Below, piece by piece: positions 29,495 to 37,871 of a stretch of 64,000 nucleotides of DNA. A program made the position numbers and the translations under genes. The notes under the pieces are model-generated. The model was not told where the DNA came from. It worked only from the letters and a program-made list of their open reading frames with translations, and did no database searches. How positions within the stretch are numbered: position 1 is the stretch's first letter; each line of letters opens with the position of its first letter. Source of the stretch: an uncultured Draconibacterium sp. (GTDB lineage Bacteria > Bacteroidota > Bacteroidia > Bacteroidales > Prolixibacteraceae); contig CANLMQ010000012.1 of NCBI GenBank assembly GCA_947492175.1, forward strand, positions 108,680-172,679, given 5' to 3'.

Positions 29495-31153
29495 ATGAAA
29501 TTAATGAAATTAGTATATAAATTATTTCTGATTCTTTCAGTAGTAGCGTTTGTATCTTGTGAAGATCTTACAGAACTGAATCAGAACCCGAATGGATCAG
29601 ATCCGGCTACGGTTCAACCAAACTTATTGTTGGCTACGGTTATTTCTAAAACAGCAAGGCCATATTTAGACGAATCGTATAACGGAGGTACGGCAGGTGT
29701 AATGCAGTATGTTCAGAAAAGTGGTTGGGGCGACGAACTCAATAAATACAACTGGTTGGGAGAGAAAGACTGGGGCACATGGTATGGAAACCTTAGAGAT
29801 GCCCAGTTTATGTATGACCGTGCAGTCGAAGAAGATAATATATTTCTTCAGGGAGTTGCAATTATAATAAGAGCATTTAACTTTGGTTATATTGCCGACT
29901 CATGGGGTGACGCACCTTATTCAAAAGCATTGCAGGCTGATAAAAATGATGTTGCAACATTATTTCCGGCTTTCGATTCTCAGGAAGAGATTTACAAAGG
30001 AATTATTGCTGAGTTACAAAGCGCAAGTGCACTTTTATCGGGTGCACCTCATACTCAAAATGATTATGATCTGATGTATAATGGCAATCCTGAAAACTGG
30101 AAGAAACTTGCCAATTCTCTTATTATGAGGTATGCGATGAGAATATCATCAAAAGATGCTGCATTTGCAAAAACGGCATTTGCAGGTGCTTATACTGCTG
30201 CATTTGAATCGAACGGAGATAATGCTTCAATGGGCTTTGTAGGAAGTGTTTCCGGCGATTCATGGCCTGCTGCCATTAAATTTGATGCAAGCGAAAGTAA
30301 CTTTAACAGAATTCAGCTATGCGCCGGTTTCAGAGATGTACTTGTTGAAAATAATGATCCCCGGATTGCCACATGGTTTAACAAGCCGCAGGTTCCTGTT
30401 AAAATATCTGCTGATCATGGTACCGATGTTATAAACAGGGATAACGGAGTTGACTATGTTCATCCCGATTCAATGGCCGCAAGGGGTTATGTTGTGTATA
30501 ACAAAAACACCTGGGTAGATGATGTAAATAACGACGCAGTATTAATTGATACCTTAGAATACTCAGGTATTCCTATCGCTTCAACAACAGGCGATGGTTC
30601 GGGCTGGAACCTAAATCCATCAGTTATTCAGGGGGGACCCAATGTTCACAATTCACAGCTTGCCGATATGTTTAAAGAGGCTAAAGGCGATTTACTGGAA
30701 GCAAAGCTTATTACTTATGCCGAAGTATGTTTTCTTAATTCAGAAGCAAAAATGAAAGGATGGAGTGTGAGTGGAACACAGCAGGAATGGTATGCTGCCG
30801 GTATTGAAGCTTCTTTTGATTATTGGGGAGTAGATGGATACGATGAATTTATTGCCGGGGCAGGAGTTGCCTACGATGGTTCACTGGAGCAGTTAATTAC
30901 TCAAAAGTGGGTGGCTAACTATACAGTTGCGCACGAATCGTGGTGTGATTGGAGGAGAACCGGATATCCTGATCTTACCGTTGGCCCTAAAGGAAGACGC
31001 GATGCTATGCCAATTCGTTATCGCTATGGTGGCTCTGAGAAAGACAGAAATAACGATAACTATAATTCGGCAGTTAGTAAACTTGTTGAAACTGCAAATT
31101 CCGGAACAGAAGGAAAAGACAGCTCATGGTCGAAATTCTGGTTATTACAGTAA
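29495..31153 (+). CDS. SusD/RagB-family outer-membrane lipoprotein (second copy)
   Basis: This 552-residue lipoprotein has lipobox VAFVSC, Cys22. The N-terminal DLTELNQNPNGSDPATVQPNLLLATVI and the C-terminal VAHESWCDWRRTGYPDL match the minus-strand SusD at 15439, and the lengths are identical, so the two pairs come from one ancestral pair. It binds glycan at the surface over the SusC at 26053. A strong hairpin 56 bases downstream closes the transcript, so the following phosphatase has its own promoter or depends on readthrough. Confidence 0.93.
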   Translation: MKLMKLVYKLFLILSVVAFVSCEDLTELNQNPNGSDPATVQPNLLLATVISKTARPYLDESYNGGTAGVMQYVQKSGWGDELNKYNWLGEKDWGTWYGNLRDAQFMYDRAVEEDNIFLQGVAIIIRAFNFGYIADSWGDAPYSKALQADKNDVATLFPAFDSQEEIYKGIIAELQSASALLSGAPHTQNDYDLMYNGNPENWKKLANSLIMRYAMRISSKDAAFAKTAFAGAYTAAFESNGDNASMGFVGSVSGDSWPAAIKFDASESNFNRIQLCAGFRDVLVENNDPRIATWFNKPQVPVKISADHGTDVINRDNGVDYVHPDSMAARGYVVYNKNTWVDDVNNDAVLIDTLEYSGIPIASTTGDGSGWNLNPSVIQGGPNVHNSQLADMFKEAKGDLLEAKLITYAEVCFLNSEAKMKGWSVSGTQQEWYAAGIEASFDYWGVDGYDEFIAGAGVAYDGSLEQLITQKWVANYTVAHESWCDWRRTGYPDLTVGPKGRRDAMPIRYRYGGSEKDRNNDNYNSAVSKLVETANSGTEGKDSSWSKFWLLQ

Positions 31154-31209
31154 TAATATTAACCACGCTAATAAACAAGGTGTTTTTACAAGTTAGTAGT
31201 TAGTTTTTT

Positions 31210-31240
31210 GAAATAGGCAGCGTGTCTGCCTATTTCATTT
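31210..31240 (+). terminator. Rho-independent terminator after SusD
   Basis: GAAATAGGCAG, a five-base loop and the exact complement CTGCCTATTTC are followed by ATTTTATT. It lies between SusD and the phosphatase at 31301. Confidence 0.85.
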
Positions 31241-31300
31241 TATTCTTTGGTTTACGCAGAAACGTTTATTGCTGTGTTTGTTTAAATTAAATATAGAATT

Positions 31301-32593
31301 ATGAAATGTTATAGTCGGTACATTTTTGTTTTTATACTTCTTTGCTTTACCGGTGAATTAGTTGCGCAGGAATTTAATGGAAGTACCACCCCGGAGCATC
31401 TTATATTAAATCTGACTGAAAATCCGTCAGAAAGTGTGGCTGTTACATGGCGCACAAGGGAAAATACAGATCAGTATGTTCAATGGGTTGAAGCAACAGT
31501 TTCGCCTGTAGTTGCGCTTGATAACCAGTCGAAAAAAGCAAAAAGCAACACAGTAACTTATGAAAATGGTAAGTTTGATCCCTTAGTAGTCACCAATCAT
31601 TCGGTATATATAACCGGGCTAAAACCCAATACGGCATATCTTTTCCGTGTAGGTTCCGACCAAAGCTGGAGCGAATGGCTGGAGTATAAAACGGCAACCG
31701 ATGAAAATGAACCGTTTTCGTTTATTTATTTCGGCGACGTTCAAACCGGAATAAAGTCGCAGTGGTCGCGTGTTATACGGAAAGCTTATGCAACGGAACC
31801 CACTGCGGGTTTTATTTTTTATGCTGGTGATTTGATTAACCGGGCTAATAGCGAGAAGGATTGGGCAGAATGGTTTTATGCCGGTGGATTTATTCATGCC
31901 ACAATTCCAAGTATAATGACTCCGGGTAACCACGAATACAATAAGTTGAATTTAGATAACCACTGGAGAAATCAATTTACACTTCCACAAAATGGCCCAG
32001 ACATGGAACTGCTCGATGAAACCGTTTATTATGTCGATTATCAGAACCTTCGAATTATTTCTATTGATGCAGATATGATGGATGAATCATCTGAAGCACT
32101 TGAACAAACGGTGAAATGGCTCGAAAAGACACTGGAAGAAAACAGCAAAAAGTGGACAATTCTTACCCTTCATTATCCATTTTATTCAACCAAAGCCAGC
32201 AGAGACAATGCGGAGTTGAGGAATAATCTTCAACCCATAATCGAAAAGTACGGGGTTGATATGGTGTTAACAGGACATGATCATGCTTACGGAAGAGGTA
32301 TGAAAAATATTAAGTCGATGACAAAAGAAGGCGAAATTTCAGGTCCTGTGTATGTGGTTTCGGTAAGTGGAACAAAACAGTACGATTCGTTGGGAAAAGA
32401 CTGGATGACCAGAAAAGGTGGCAATACGCAGCTCTTTCAGGTTATTTCCATCAGTAACAATACCTTAAACTTTAAAGCATATATGGCCACCGGAGAATTG
32501 TATGATGAGTTTGATTTGCTTAAACGAAAAGGACAGAAAAATAAACTTATTGATAAAATACCGGATATTCCTGAAAGAATGTATAAAAGATAG
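31301..32593 (+). CDS. Secreted purple-acid-phosphatase-like metallophosphoesterase
   Basis: This 430-residue protein has a signal peptide (FVFILLCFTGELVAQ). Residues about 28-130 form the fibronectin-like purple-acid-phosphatase N-domain (SVAVTWRTRENTDQYVQW). The catalytic part carries the five metallophosphoesterase blocks: FGDVQTG, YAGDLINR, GNHEYN, LHYPFYS and TGHDHAYGR, which bind a two-metal centre. It hydrolyses phosphate monoesters outside the cytoplasm. It follows the SusD terminator and precedes the DUF3748-like gene. Two more metallophosphoesterases lie at 40238 and 42150, which points to a phosphorylated substrate for this locus. Confidence 0.88.
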   Translation: MKCYSRYIFVFILLCFTGELVAQEFNGSTTPEHLILNLTENPSESVAVTWRTRENTDQYVQWVEATVSPVVALDNQSKKAKSNTVTYENGKFDPLVVTNHSVYITGLKPNTAYLFRVGSDQSWSEWLEYKTATDENEPFSFIYFGDVQTGIKSQWSRVIRKAYATEPTAGFIFYAGDLINRANSEKDWAEWFYAGGFIHATIPSIMTPGNHEYNKLNLDNHWRNQFTLPQNGPDMELLDETVYYVDYQNLRIISIDADMMDESSEALEQTVKWLEKTLEENSKKWTILTLHYPFYSTKASRDNAELRNNLQPIIEKYGVDMVLTGHDHAYGRGMKNIKSMTKEGEISGPVYVVSVSGTKQYDSLGKDWMTRKGGNTQLFQVISISNNTLNFKAYMATGELYDEFDLLKRKGQKNKLIDKIPDIPERMYKR

Positions 32594-32651
32594 CTTTTGG
32601 GAATAGTATTTATAGTGCTTGGATTATAAGACATAGAGAGCCGATCACAAT

Positions 32652-34058
32652 ATGAATCGTTTAAAAAATATAGGTTTGAAATACATGCCGGCGTCGATAT
32701 TGGTACTGCTAATGCAAAGTATGTTTCAATGCAAAATTTCCGATAACGACACAAAAAATAAGATGATGCCAATGAAAGAAATACAGATATCTTTTTCGGC
32801 CAAAAACCATGCACTCGATAATAACGATAACTTTTCTCCCGATGGCAAATTTCTATGTTACGATACAAGAGGAACGGTCTATAATTCCGATCTGGCAAAT
32901 TGTAAATCAATAGAAAAAATAGAAATTTCTTCGGGTAAAGAAACTGTGCTTTGGGCACCTGAGTCGGTTACAGGAGAGAAAGCTGCTCCGGGTGTAGCTG
33001 CAGTTTCGTATCACCCACATAAAAATAAAGTGGTTTTTATCCATGGTCCGCTTTTGGATGAGGTGGCAGAGCGTGGATATTATGGAATTAGAAACCGTAC
33101 AGGTGTTGTGGTTAGTGCCGACGGAAAAGGAGTAATAACAAAAGTGGATATGCGCGATGTAGCAACTAACCGGCCAACCACTCCCGGGGCGCAGCGTGGC
33201 GGAACTCACCGGCATGAATACTCCCGCAATGGAAAACGAATCGGATTTACCTACGACGATTTTATTTTACAAGACTACGATCGTACCATTGGTTATATGA
33301 TTCCGCATGTTAAAGTTCCCAAAGGGTACACACACTATTTCGCACTCCTGGTTAAACCTGTTGAAAAAGGAAAGTCAAAACCGGGGGAAATAGAAAAGGC
33401 GTACGGAGATTCGTGGGTTGATTCAGAAGGAAAAATGCGTGCGTTTGTTGGGAAAGTACGTGCCCAAAACGGTACAGATTACAAGGAGGATTTATTTGTG
33501 GCAGCTATTCCGGATGAAGTTGATATAACCACTGCAAAATCCGGGGATGGAAAAAACTATCCCGATCCGCCTGATGGTGTCAGAATTCGAAGATTAACAC
33601 ATGATGGTGATGTGTCGGGGATTGTGCGTGGAACGAACGACGGAAAGTGGATAGCCTACCTGCAGAAAGATGGGGACGGGATTTCGCAGGTAATGACAAT
33701 TAATACAAACGGATCGGATTTATCGGATAACCCGGAACTCAAACCAAAACAATTAAGCAGTTTTTCTGCCAATGCGGGAAGTGTTCGCTGGCATCCGTCA
33801 GGCAATTGGGTTTTTGCAATTACAAATGGAAACATTGCCGCCTTGTGCACTCAACCCGGAAAAGATTTCGGAAAAACAATAATGCTGACAAACGACGAGC
33901 TTGTTCGGTCAAACCTGGTGGTATCGCCTAACGGTAAAATGTTAGCCTGCAATATGTTTATTTCTGCTAAGAACAACACAGGCAGAGAAAAGGAATACAT
34001 GCAAATAGTTGTAATGAATCTTGATGCAGAAAAGATGAAAGAAATGCTATTGAAATAG
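32652..34058 (+). CDS. DUF3748 (YidR-like) beta-propeller protein
   Basis: This 468-residue protein has an N-terminal hydrophobic stretch (ASILVLLMQSMFQC) that could be a lipobox with Cys, though the -3 to -1 residues are not classic. The body has WD40/TolB-like repeats: FSPDGKFLCYDTRG, VSYHPHKNKVVFIHGP, YSRNGKRIGFTYDDF, VRWHPSGNWVFAI. The VSYHPHKNKVVFIHGP and RTGVVVSADGK segments resemble the DUF3748 family, known from E. coli YidR, whose function is unknown. Exported propeller proteins often bind ligands or partner proteins. It sits between a phosphatase and the two-domain protein at 34122, all on one strand with gaps of about 60 bases. Confidence 0.65.
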   Translation: MNRLKNIGLKYMPASILVLLMQSMFQCKISDNDTKNKMMPMKEIQISFSAKNHALDNNDNFSPDGKFLCYDTRGTVYNSDLANCKSIEKIEISSGKETVLWAPESVTGEKAAPGVAAVSYHPHKNKVVFIHGPLLDEVAERGYYGIRNRTGVVVSADGKGVITKVDMRDVATNRPTTPGAQRGGTHRHEYSRNGKRIGFTYDDFILQDYDRTIGYMIPHVKVPKGYTHYFALLVKPVEKGKSKPGEIEKAYGDSWVDSEGKMRAFVGKVRAQNGTDYKEDLFVAAIPDEVDITTAKSGDGKNYPDPPDGVRIRRLTHDGDVSGIVRGTNDGKWIAYLQKDGDGISQVMTINTNGSDLSDNPELKPKQLSSFSANAGSVRWHPSGNWVFAITNGNIAALCTQPGKDFGKTIMLTNDELVRSNLVVSPNGKMLACNMFISAKNNTGREKEYMQIVVMNLDAEKMKEMLLK

Positions 34059-34121
34059 AATACAGAAAATAAGAAGATTAATACAGATAAAACTAATTAT
34101 AAAGCAATAAATCAACTAAAA

Positions 34122-36332
34122 ATGAGAATTAGATTAAAAACAATGGCGCTGGTTTTTGCCGTCTGCATAACTACGGTTGCCAGCGGACAAAAAACAACGA
34201 AAAAAGCATTTATAACCGACAAACCTTTTATTCAGGAGTACAGTATAAAATACAATTTCGACAATTCGCGTGTTGAATTAAAAAAGGTAGAGTCGGATAG
34301 AAACGGTTACATTCAGATATTAAGCAATTATGGATTGTTGCGGCCCAAAGCCGGACAACTGTTGTTCCCGGGTGTACTTGTAAAGGATGTTCAGTACAGA
34401 CCAACATCCGACAAAGGAATAAAACATATGGCACGGTATAAAAACCAGCTTGTTTATATCGACGATAAAGCAGTGTTAAGCAATGCCTGGGCCGGGAAAC
34501 TGTATACTCGTCATTCAATCCCCGAAGTAAATATTTTTGCTGCCGGCGATAACTTTACATTTCTGATATCGGATGGGAGCAAACTTGAGTTGTTAAACGG
34601 TTCAGAAACTTTATGGGAAGGTGTTGCTGCCGACGAAGTGAAAGACATAAAATACGATGCAGAAAATAAACAATACTGGATTTTGGGTGCCAATACGATT
34701 AGTGTGTTTTCACCAATAAAGAAAAATATTGAGCCCGTGGTAAACGAATCAAACATCACTTCTGTTGAGGTATGGAAAAATAAGTTGGTAGTTGGAACTA
34801 ACGATGGTTATTTTACTGTTGATACAAAAACACACCAAATCAGCGAAACCCATAAAAAAATACCATGGACAGAAATTACAACAGTTGAAAATATTGACGG
34901 AGAACTGTGGTTTGGTTCAACTTGGGGAGCGTTTAAATTGAATGAGGACGGAAAATACAGTTATTATGCATCAAAACGTTGGTTGCCATCCGATAAGGTA
35001 ATTGATATTGCAGTAGGGCCTGAGAATTCGATACTGATTCTTACCGATAAAGGTCTTGGTAAAATTTGTCGCGAAGAAATGACTTTGTACGATAAGGCCA
35101 TGTTTTACGACAAACAGGTACGCGAGCGCCATATTCGTAACGGCTTTAATGCAACTGTATCGAATATGGCTGATGGCGATGTTACAACCGGTTCACTGGA
35201 AACATCTGATAACGACGGATTGTGGACTACCATGTACCTGGCTGGCGAGGTTTTCAGGTATGTGGTAACAAAATCAGATGTTGCCTTGCAAAATGTACGC
35301 GAGTCGGTAGATGCATTAGAACGTTTGTATACTATTAATCCTGTGCCGGGGTTTCCTTCGCGCTCGTTTGAAAGACGTGGTTATAAATACCACGACTGGC
35401 CATGGAGAAGGGCAGAAGATCCGGAATGGGACTGGAAATCGACAACCAGTAGTGATGAGGCTATTGGTCATATTTTTGCGTTTGGTGCCATTGCTGAATT
35501 AATTGATGATGCGGAACTAAAAGCAACTTCTATAGCACTAATCGATACCTTAATGTCGCACACATTAAAGCACAATTTTTATATGGTTGATTGGGATGGC
35601 AAACCAACAAAATGGGCACGCTGGCATCCCGAATATGTAAATGCGCGTCCGATTATGGTTGGCGACCGGAAAATTAACTCGTCAAATTACATCGGCATGT
35701 TGCAAACTGCATATCATTTTACCCAAAAGGAAAAATACAGGAAAGCTGCTTTTTACCTGATGGAGGAGCATGGTTATCTTGAAAATCTTATGCGTCCGAT
35801 GAGTGCGATTGGAAAGGCACCCGAAGATGCCGATGAACTAAGCAGGGAGCTGTCGGATGGTTGGAACCATTCGGATGATGAAATGTACTATTGCGGTTAT
35901 TGGGGATTGTATCGTTATGCATTTAACGATGAATTAAAGGCGAAATATAAAGATGCGATAATCGATCATTGGGAATTTGAAAGGCCTGAAAAAGAAGGCC
36001 TCTGGAATATAATGACGGCTTTGGTCGGCCCAGATAATTACGACTTTGAAGAAGCTGTTTGGTACCTACAAAAGTATCCGCTCGATTTGGTAAACTGGAC
36101 CGTTTTGAACAGTCACCGAAAAGACATTGAATTTGTTGAACCAAACTTTCGGAAACAAACCATTAAAGAGGTGTTGCCGGCAAGCGAACTGCGTATTTCA
36201 CGACACAATGCCAACCGCTTCGATTTGGACAGCCGGGGAGATGGCCGTTCAGAAAACAGTGCCGGAGATATCTGGTTGCTTCCCTATTGGCTAGGCCGTT
36301 ATTTAGGTGTTATTAGCGAACCTGTGAAATAA
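34122..36332 (+). CDS. Secreted two-domain protein: beta-propeller plus helical C-terminal domain
   Basis: This 736-residue protein has a signal peptide (ALVFAVCITTVASGQ). Residues about 60-325 look like a sensor-type beta-propeller (ELWFGSTWGAFKLNEDGKYSYY, IAVGPENSILILTDKGLGKI), as in the extracellular part of hybrid two-component sensors. Residues 330-730 are helical with aromatic-acidic motifs (WRRAEDPEWDW, TSSDEAIGH, KPTKWARWHPEY), suggesting an alpha/alpha-barrel of the glycosidase or lyase kind. No sensor kinase follows, so this is a free secreted protein. It shares the whole layout and the TSSDEAI and KPT(K/R)W motifs with the protein at 37872. I do not know a named family; enzymatic action on a glycan is inferred. 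Confidence 0.6.
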   Translation: MRIRLKTMALVFAVCITTVASGQKTTKKAFITDKPFIQEYSIKYNFDNSRVELKKVESDRNGYIQILSNYGLLRPKAGQLLFPGVLVKDVQYRPTSDKGIKHMARYKNQLVYIDDKAVLSNAWAGKLYTRHSIPEVNIFAAGDNFTFLISDGSKLELLNGSETLWEGVAADEVKDIKYDAENKQYWILGANTISVFSPIKKNIEPVVNESNITSVEVWKNKLVVGTNDGYFTVDTKTHQISETHKKIPWTEITTVENIDGELWFGSTWGAFKLNEDGKYSYYASKRWLPSDKVIDIAVGPENSILILTDKGLGKICREEMTLYDKAMFYDKQVRERHIRNGFNATVSNMADGDVTTGSLETSDNDGLWTTMYLAGEVFRYVVTKSDVALQNVRESVDALERLYTINPVPGFPSRSFERRGYKYHDWPWRRAEDPEWDWKSTTSSDEAIGHIFAFGAIAELIDDAELKATSIALIDTLMSHTLKHNFYMVDWDGKPTKWARWHPEYVNARPIMVGDRKINSSNYIGMLQTAYHFTQKEKYRKAAFYLMEEHGYLENLMRPMSAIGKAPEDADELSRELSDGWNHSDDEMYYCGYWGLYRYAFNDELKAKYKDAIIDHWEFERPEKEGLWNIMTALVGPDNYDFEEAVWYLQKYPLDLVNWTVLNSHRKDIEFVEPNFRKQTIKEVLPASELRISRHNANRFDLDSRGDGRSENSAGDIWLLPYWLGRYLGVISEPVK

Positions 36333-36361
36333 TATAAATTACTATTGTTTGTTGAATACAG

Positions 36362-36406
36362 AAAGGCATACAAAAATGTAATTTCATTTGGTATGCCTTT
36401 TATTTT
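36362..36406 (+). terminator. Hairpin terminator
   Basis: AAAGGCATAC and GTATGCCTTT flank a 19-base loop that itself holds a short CAAA/TTTG pairing, and TATTTTT follows. It ends the phosphatase-propeller transcript before the GH172 gene. Confidence 0.75.
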
Positions 36407-36526
36407 TCAGGTAATTACAGAATGTTGTAAATTTAAAACCAGGGAGCAGTTGATTATCAAAAAGGTGTGACATGCCTATTTGAAAAACGTAAAATGCTGA
36501 ACTTAATATCAACTAAAACAAATACT

Positions 36527-37693
36527 ATGAAAAGCCAATTAACAGTATTCTTTATGATTTTTGCTTTGGCTGCAATGGCACAGCAAGCCGGTAATTTTAA
36601 TGGCATGGATTTGAATATGGGTAACCTGTATCGTTTGTCAAATGCCGAATCGCGATCAATAAGTCCTGAGAATTTTACAGGAGAAAAAGGGAAAGGCGGA
36701 ATGGCTACCCTGGAAGAAGGAAGCGCGGCAAGAGCAGCCCGCGAACTTGGACAGGGGTGGAAAGTTAATCCGTATATAAATATTAAGCCGGGCGAAACAT
36801 TTGTGCTGGGTGAAATTGATGGGGAAGGAGTGCTTCAGCACATTTGGATGACTCCATCGGGAGATTACCGCGGTAACATTATTCGCATTTATTGGGATGA
36901 TGAGGAAACGCCTTCGGTTGAAGTACCCTTGGGATATTTTTTTGCTTCGGGGTGGGGAAGGCATTACGAACCTCGAATTAATTCAAATGCTATTTGTGTA
37001 AATCCACGTAGCGGGCTTAATTCATATTGGCAAATGCCTTTTCGTAAAAAATGCAGAATTACTATGGAAAACATTGATCAGAAAGGACTGCGTTTGTATT
37101 ATCAAATTGATTATGCACTTACCGATGTCCCGGATGATGCAGCGTATTTTCATGCACAGTTTCGCAGGGTAAATCCACTTCCCGAAGGCGAAGTTTTTAC
37201 AATCCTCGACCAGGTTAAAGGGGCAGGTCATTATGTGGGAACATATCTGGCCCGCGGAGCATTTAATGAGGGATGGTTTGGCGAGGGCGAAGTAAAGTTT
37301 TACATCGATGGCGATTCTCAATTTCCAACTATTTGCGGAACAGGCGAGGAGGATTATTTCTGCGGTTCGTATGGTTATGAACAACATAATGGAGAAAATG
37401 GATACGAAGAATACACCATTTTTAGCGGTCCCTATACCGGTTTTCATTATTTCAGAGACCTCGAAAAAAGACCTGACTACAGAACCATGATCGGACAGTA
37501 CAGGTGGCATATTATGGACCCGGTACGGTTTAAAGAAGATTTCAAAGTCACCATTCAAAGTATAGGCTGGAAAAGCGAAGGACGTTACAAATTACTGGAA
37601 GATGACATTTCATCGGTGGCATACTGGTATCAAAACGAACCACACCAGGCTTTCCCCGATCTGCCCGATGTTAATGATATCGTAATTAAATAA
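36527..37693 (+). CDS. GH172 (DUF2961) family glycoside hydrolase candidate
   Basis: I choose the ATG at 36527 (MKSQLTVFFMIFALAAMAQQ) because it gives a proper signal peptide; the longer frame from 36467 adds an unlikely leader. The 388-residue product contains the DUF2961 hallmarks: GEIDGEGVLQHIWMTPSG, IRIYWDDEETPSVEVPLG, MPFRKKCRITMEN, and FPTICGTGEEDYFCGSYGY with the acidic pair EED. The family is now GH172, whose characterised members act on alpha-D-fructofuranosides or D-arabinofuranosides. The substrate here is unknown. It lies between the two propeller/helical paralogues in the plus-strand locus. Confidence 0.88.
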   Translation: MKSQLTVFFMIFALAAMAQQAGNFNGMDLNMGNLYRLSNAESRSISPENFTGEKGKGGMATLEEGSAARAARELGQGWKVNPYINIKPGETFVLGEIDGEGVLQHIWMTPSGDYRGNIIRIYWDDEETPSVEVPLGYFFASGWGRHYEPRINSNAICVNPRSGLNSYWQMPFRKKCRITMENIDQKGLRLYYQIDYALTDVPDDAAYFHAQFRRVNPLPEGEVFTILDQVKGAGHYVGTYLARGAFNEGWFGEGEVKFYIDGDSQFPTICGTGEEDYFCGSYGYEQHNGENGYEEYTIFSGPYTGFHYFRDLEKRPDYRTMIGQYRWHIMDPVRFKEDFKVTIQSIGWKSEGRYKLLEDDISSVAYWYQNEPHQAFPDLPDVNDIVIK

Positions 37694-37871
37694 GTAATTC
37701 CAAAAGTAAATTGTCTGACTTTTTAGGTCGCAATTAAAATAATCTCAGTTAAAGGTTAATATAATTTAGGCTTTGAGTAAAATACCTGAAGCTATTTATA
37801 TGCCGAACCTGTTACTTTGTATATAACCAGTTTTAAAAAGGATTTTATTTCATTAACTGATTTATAAGAAT

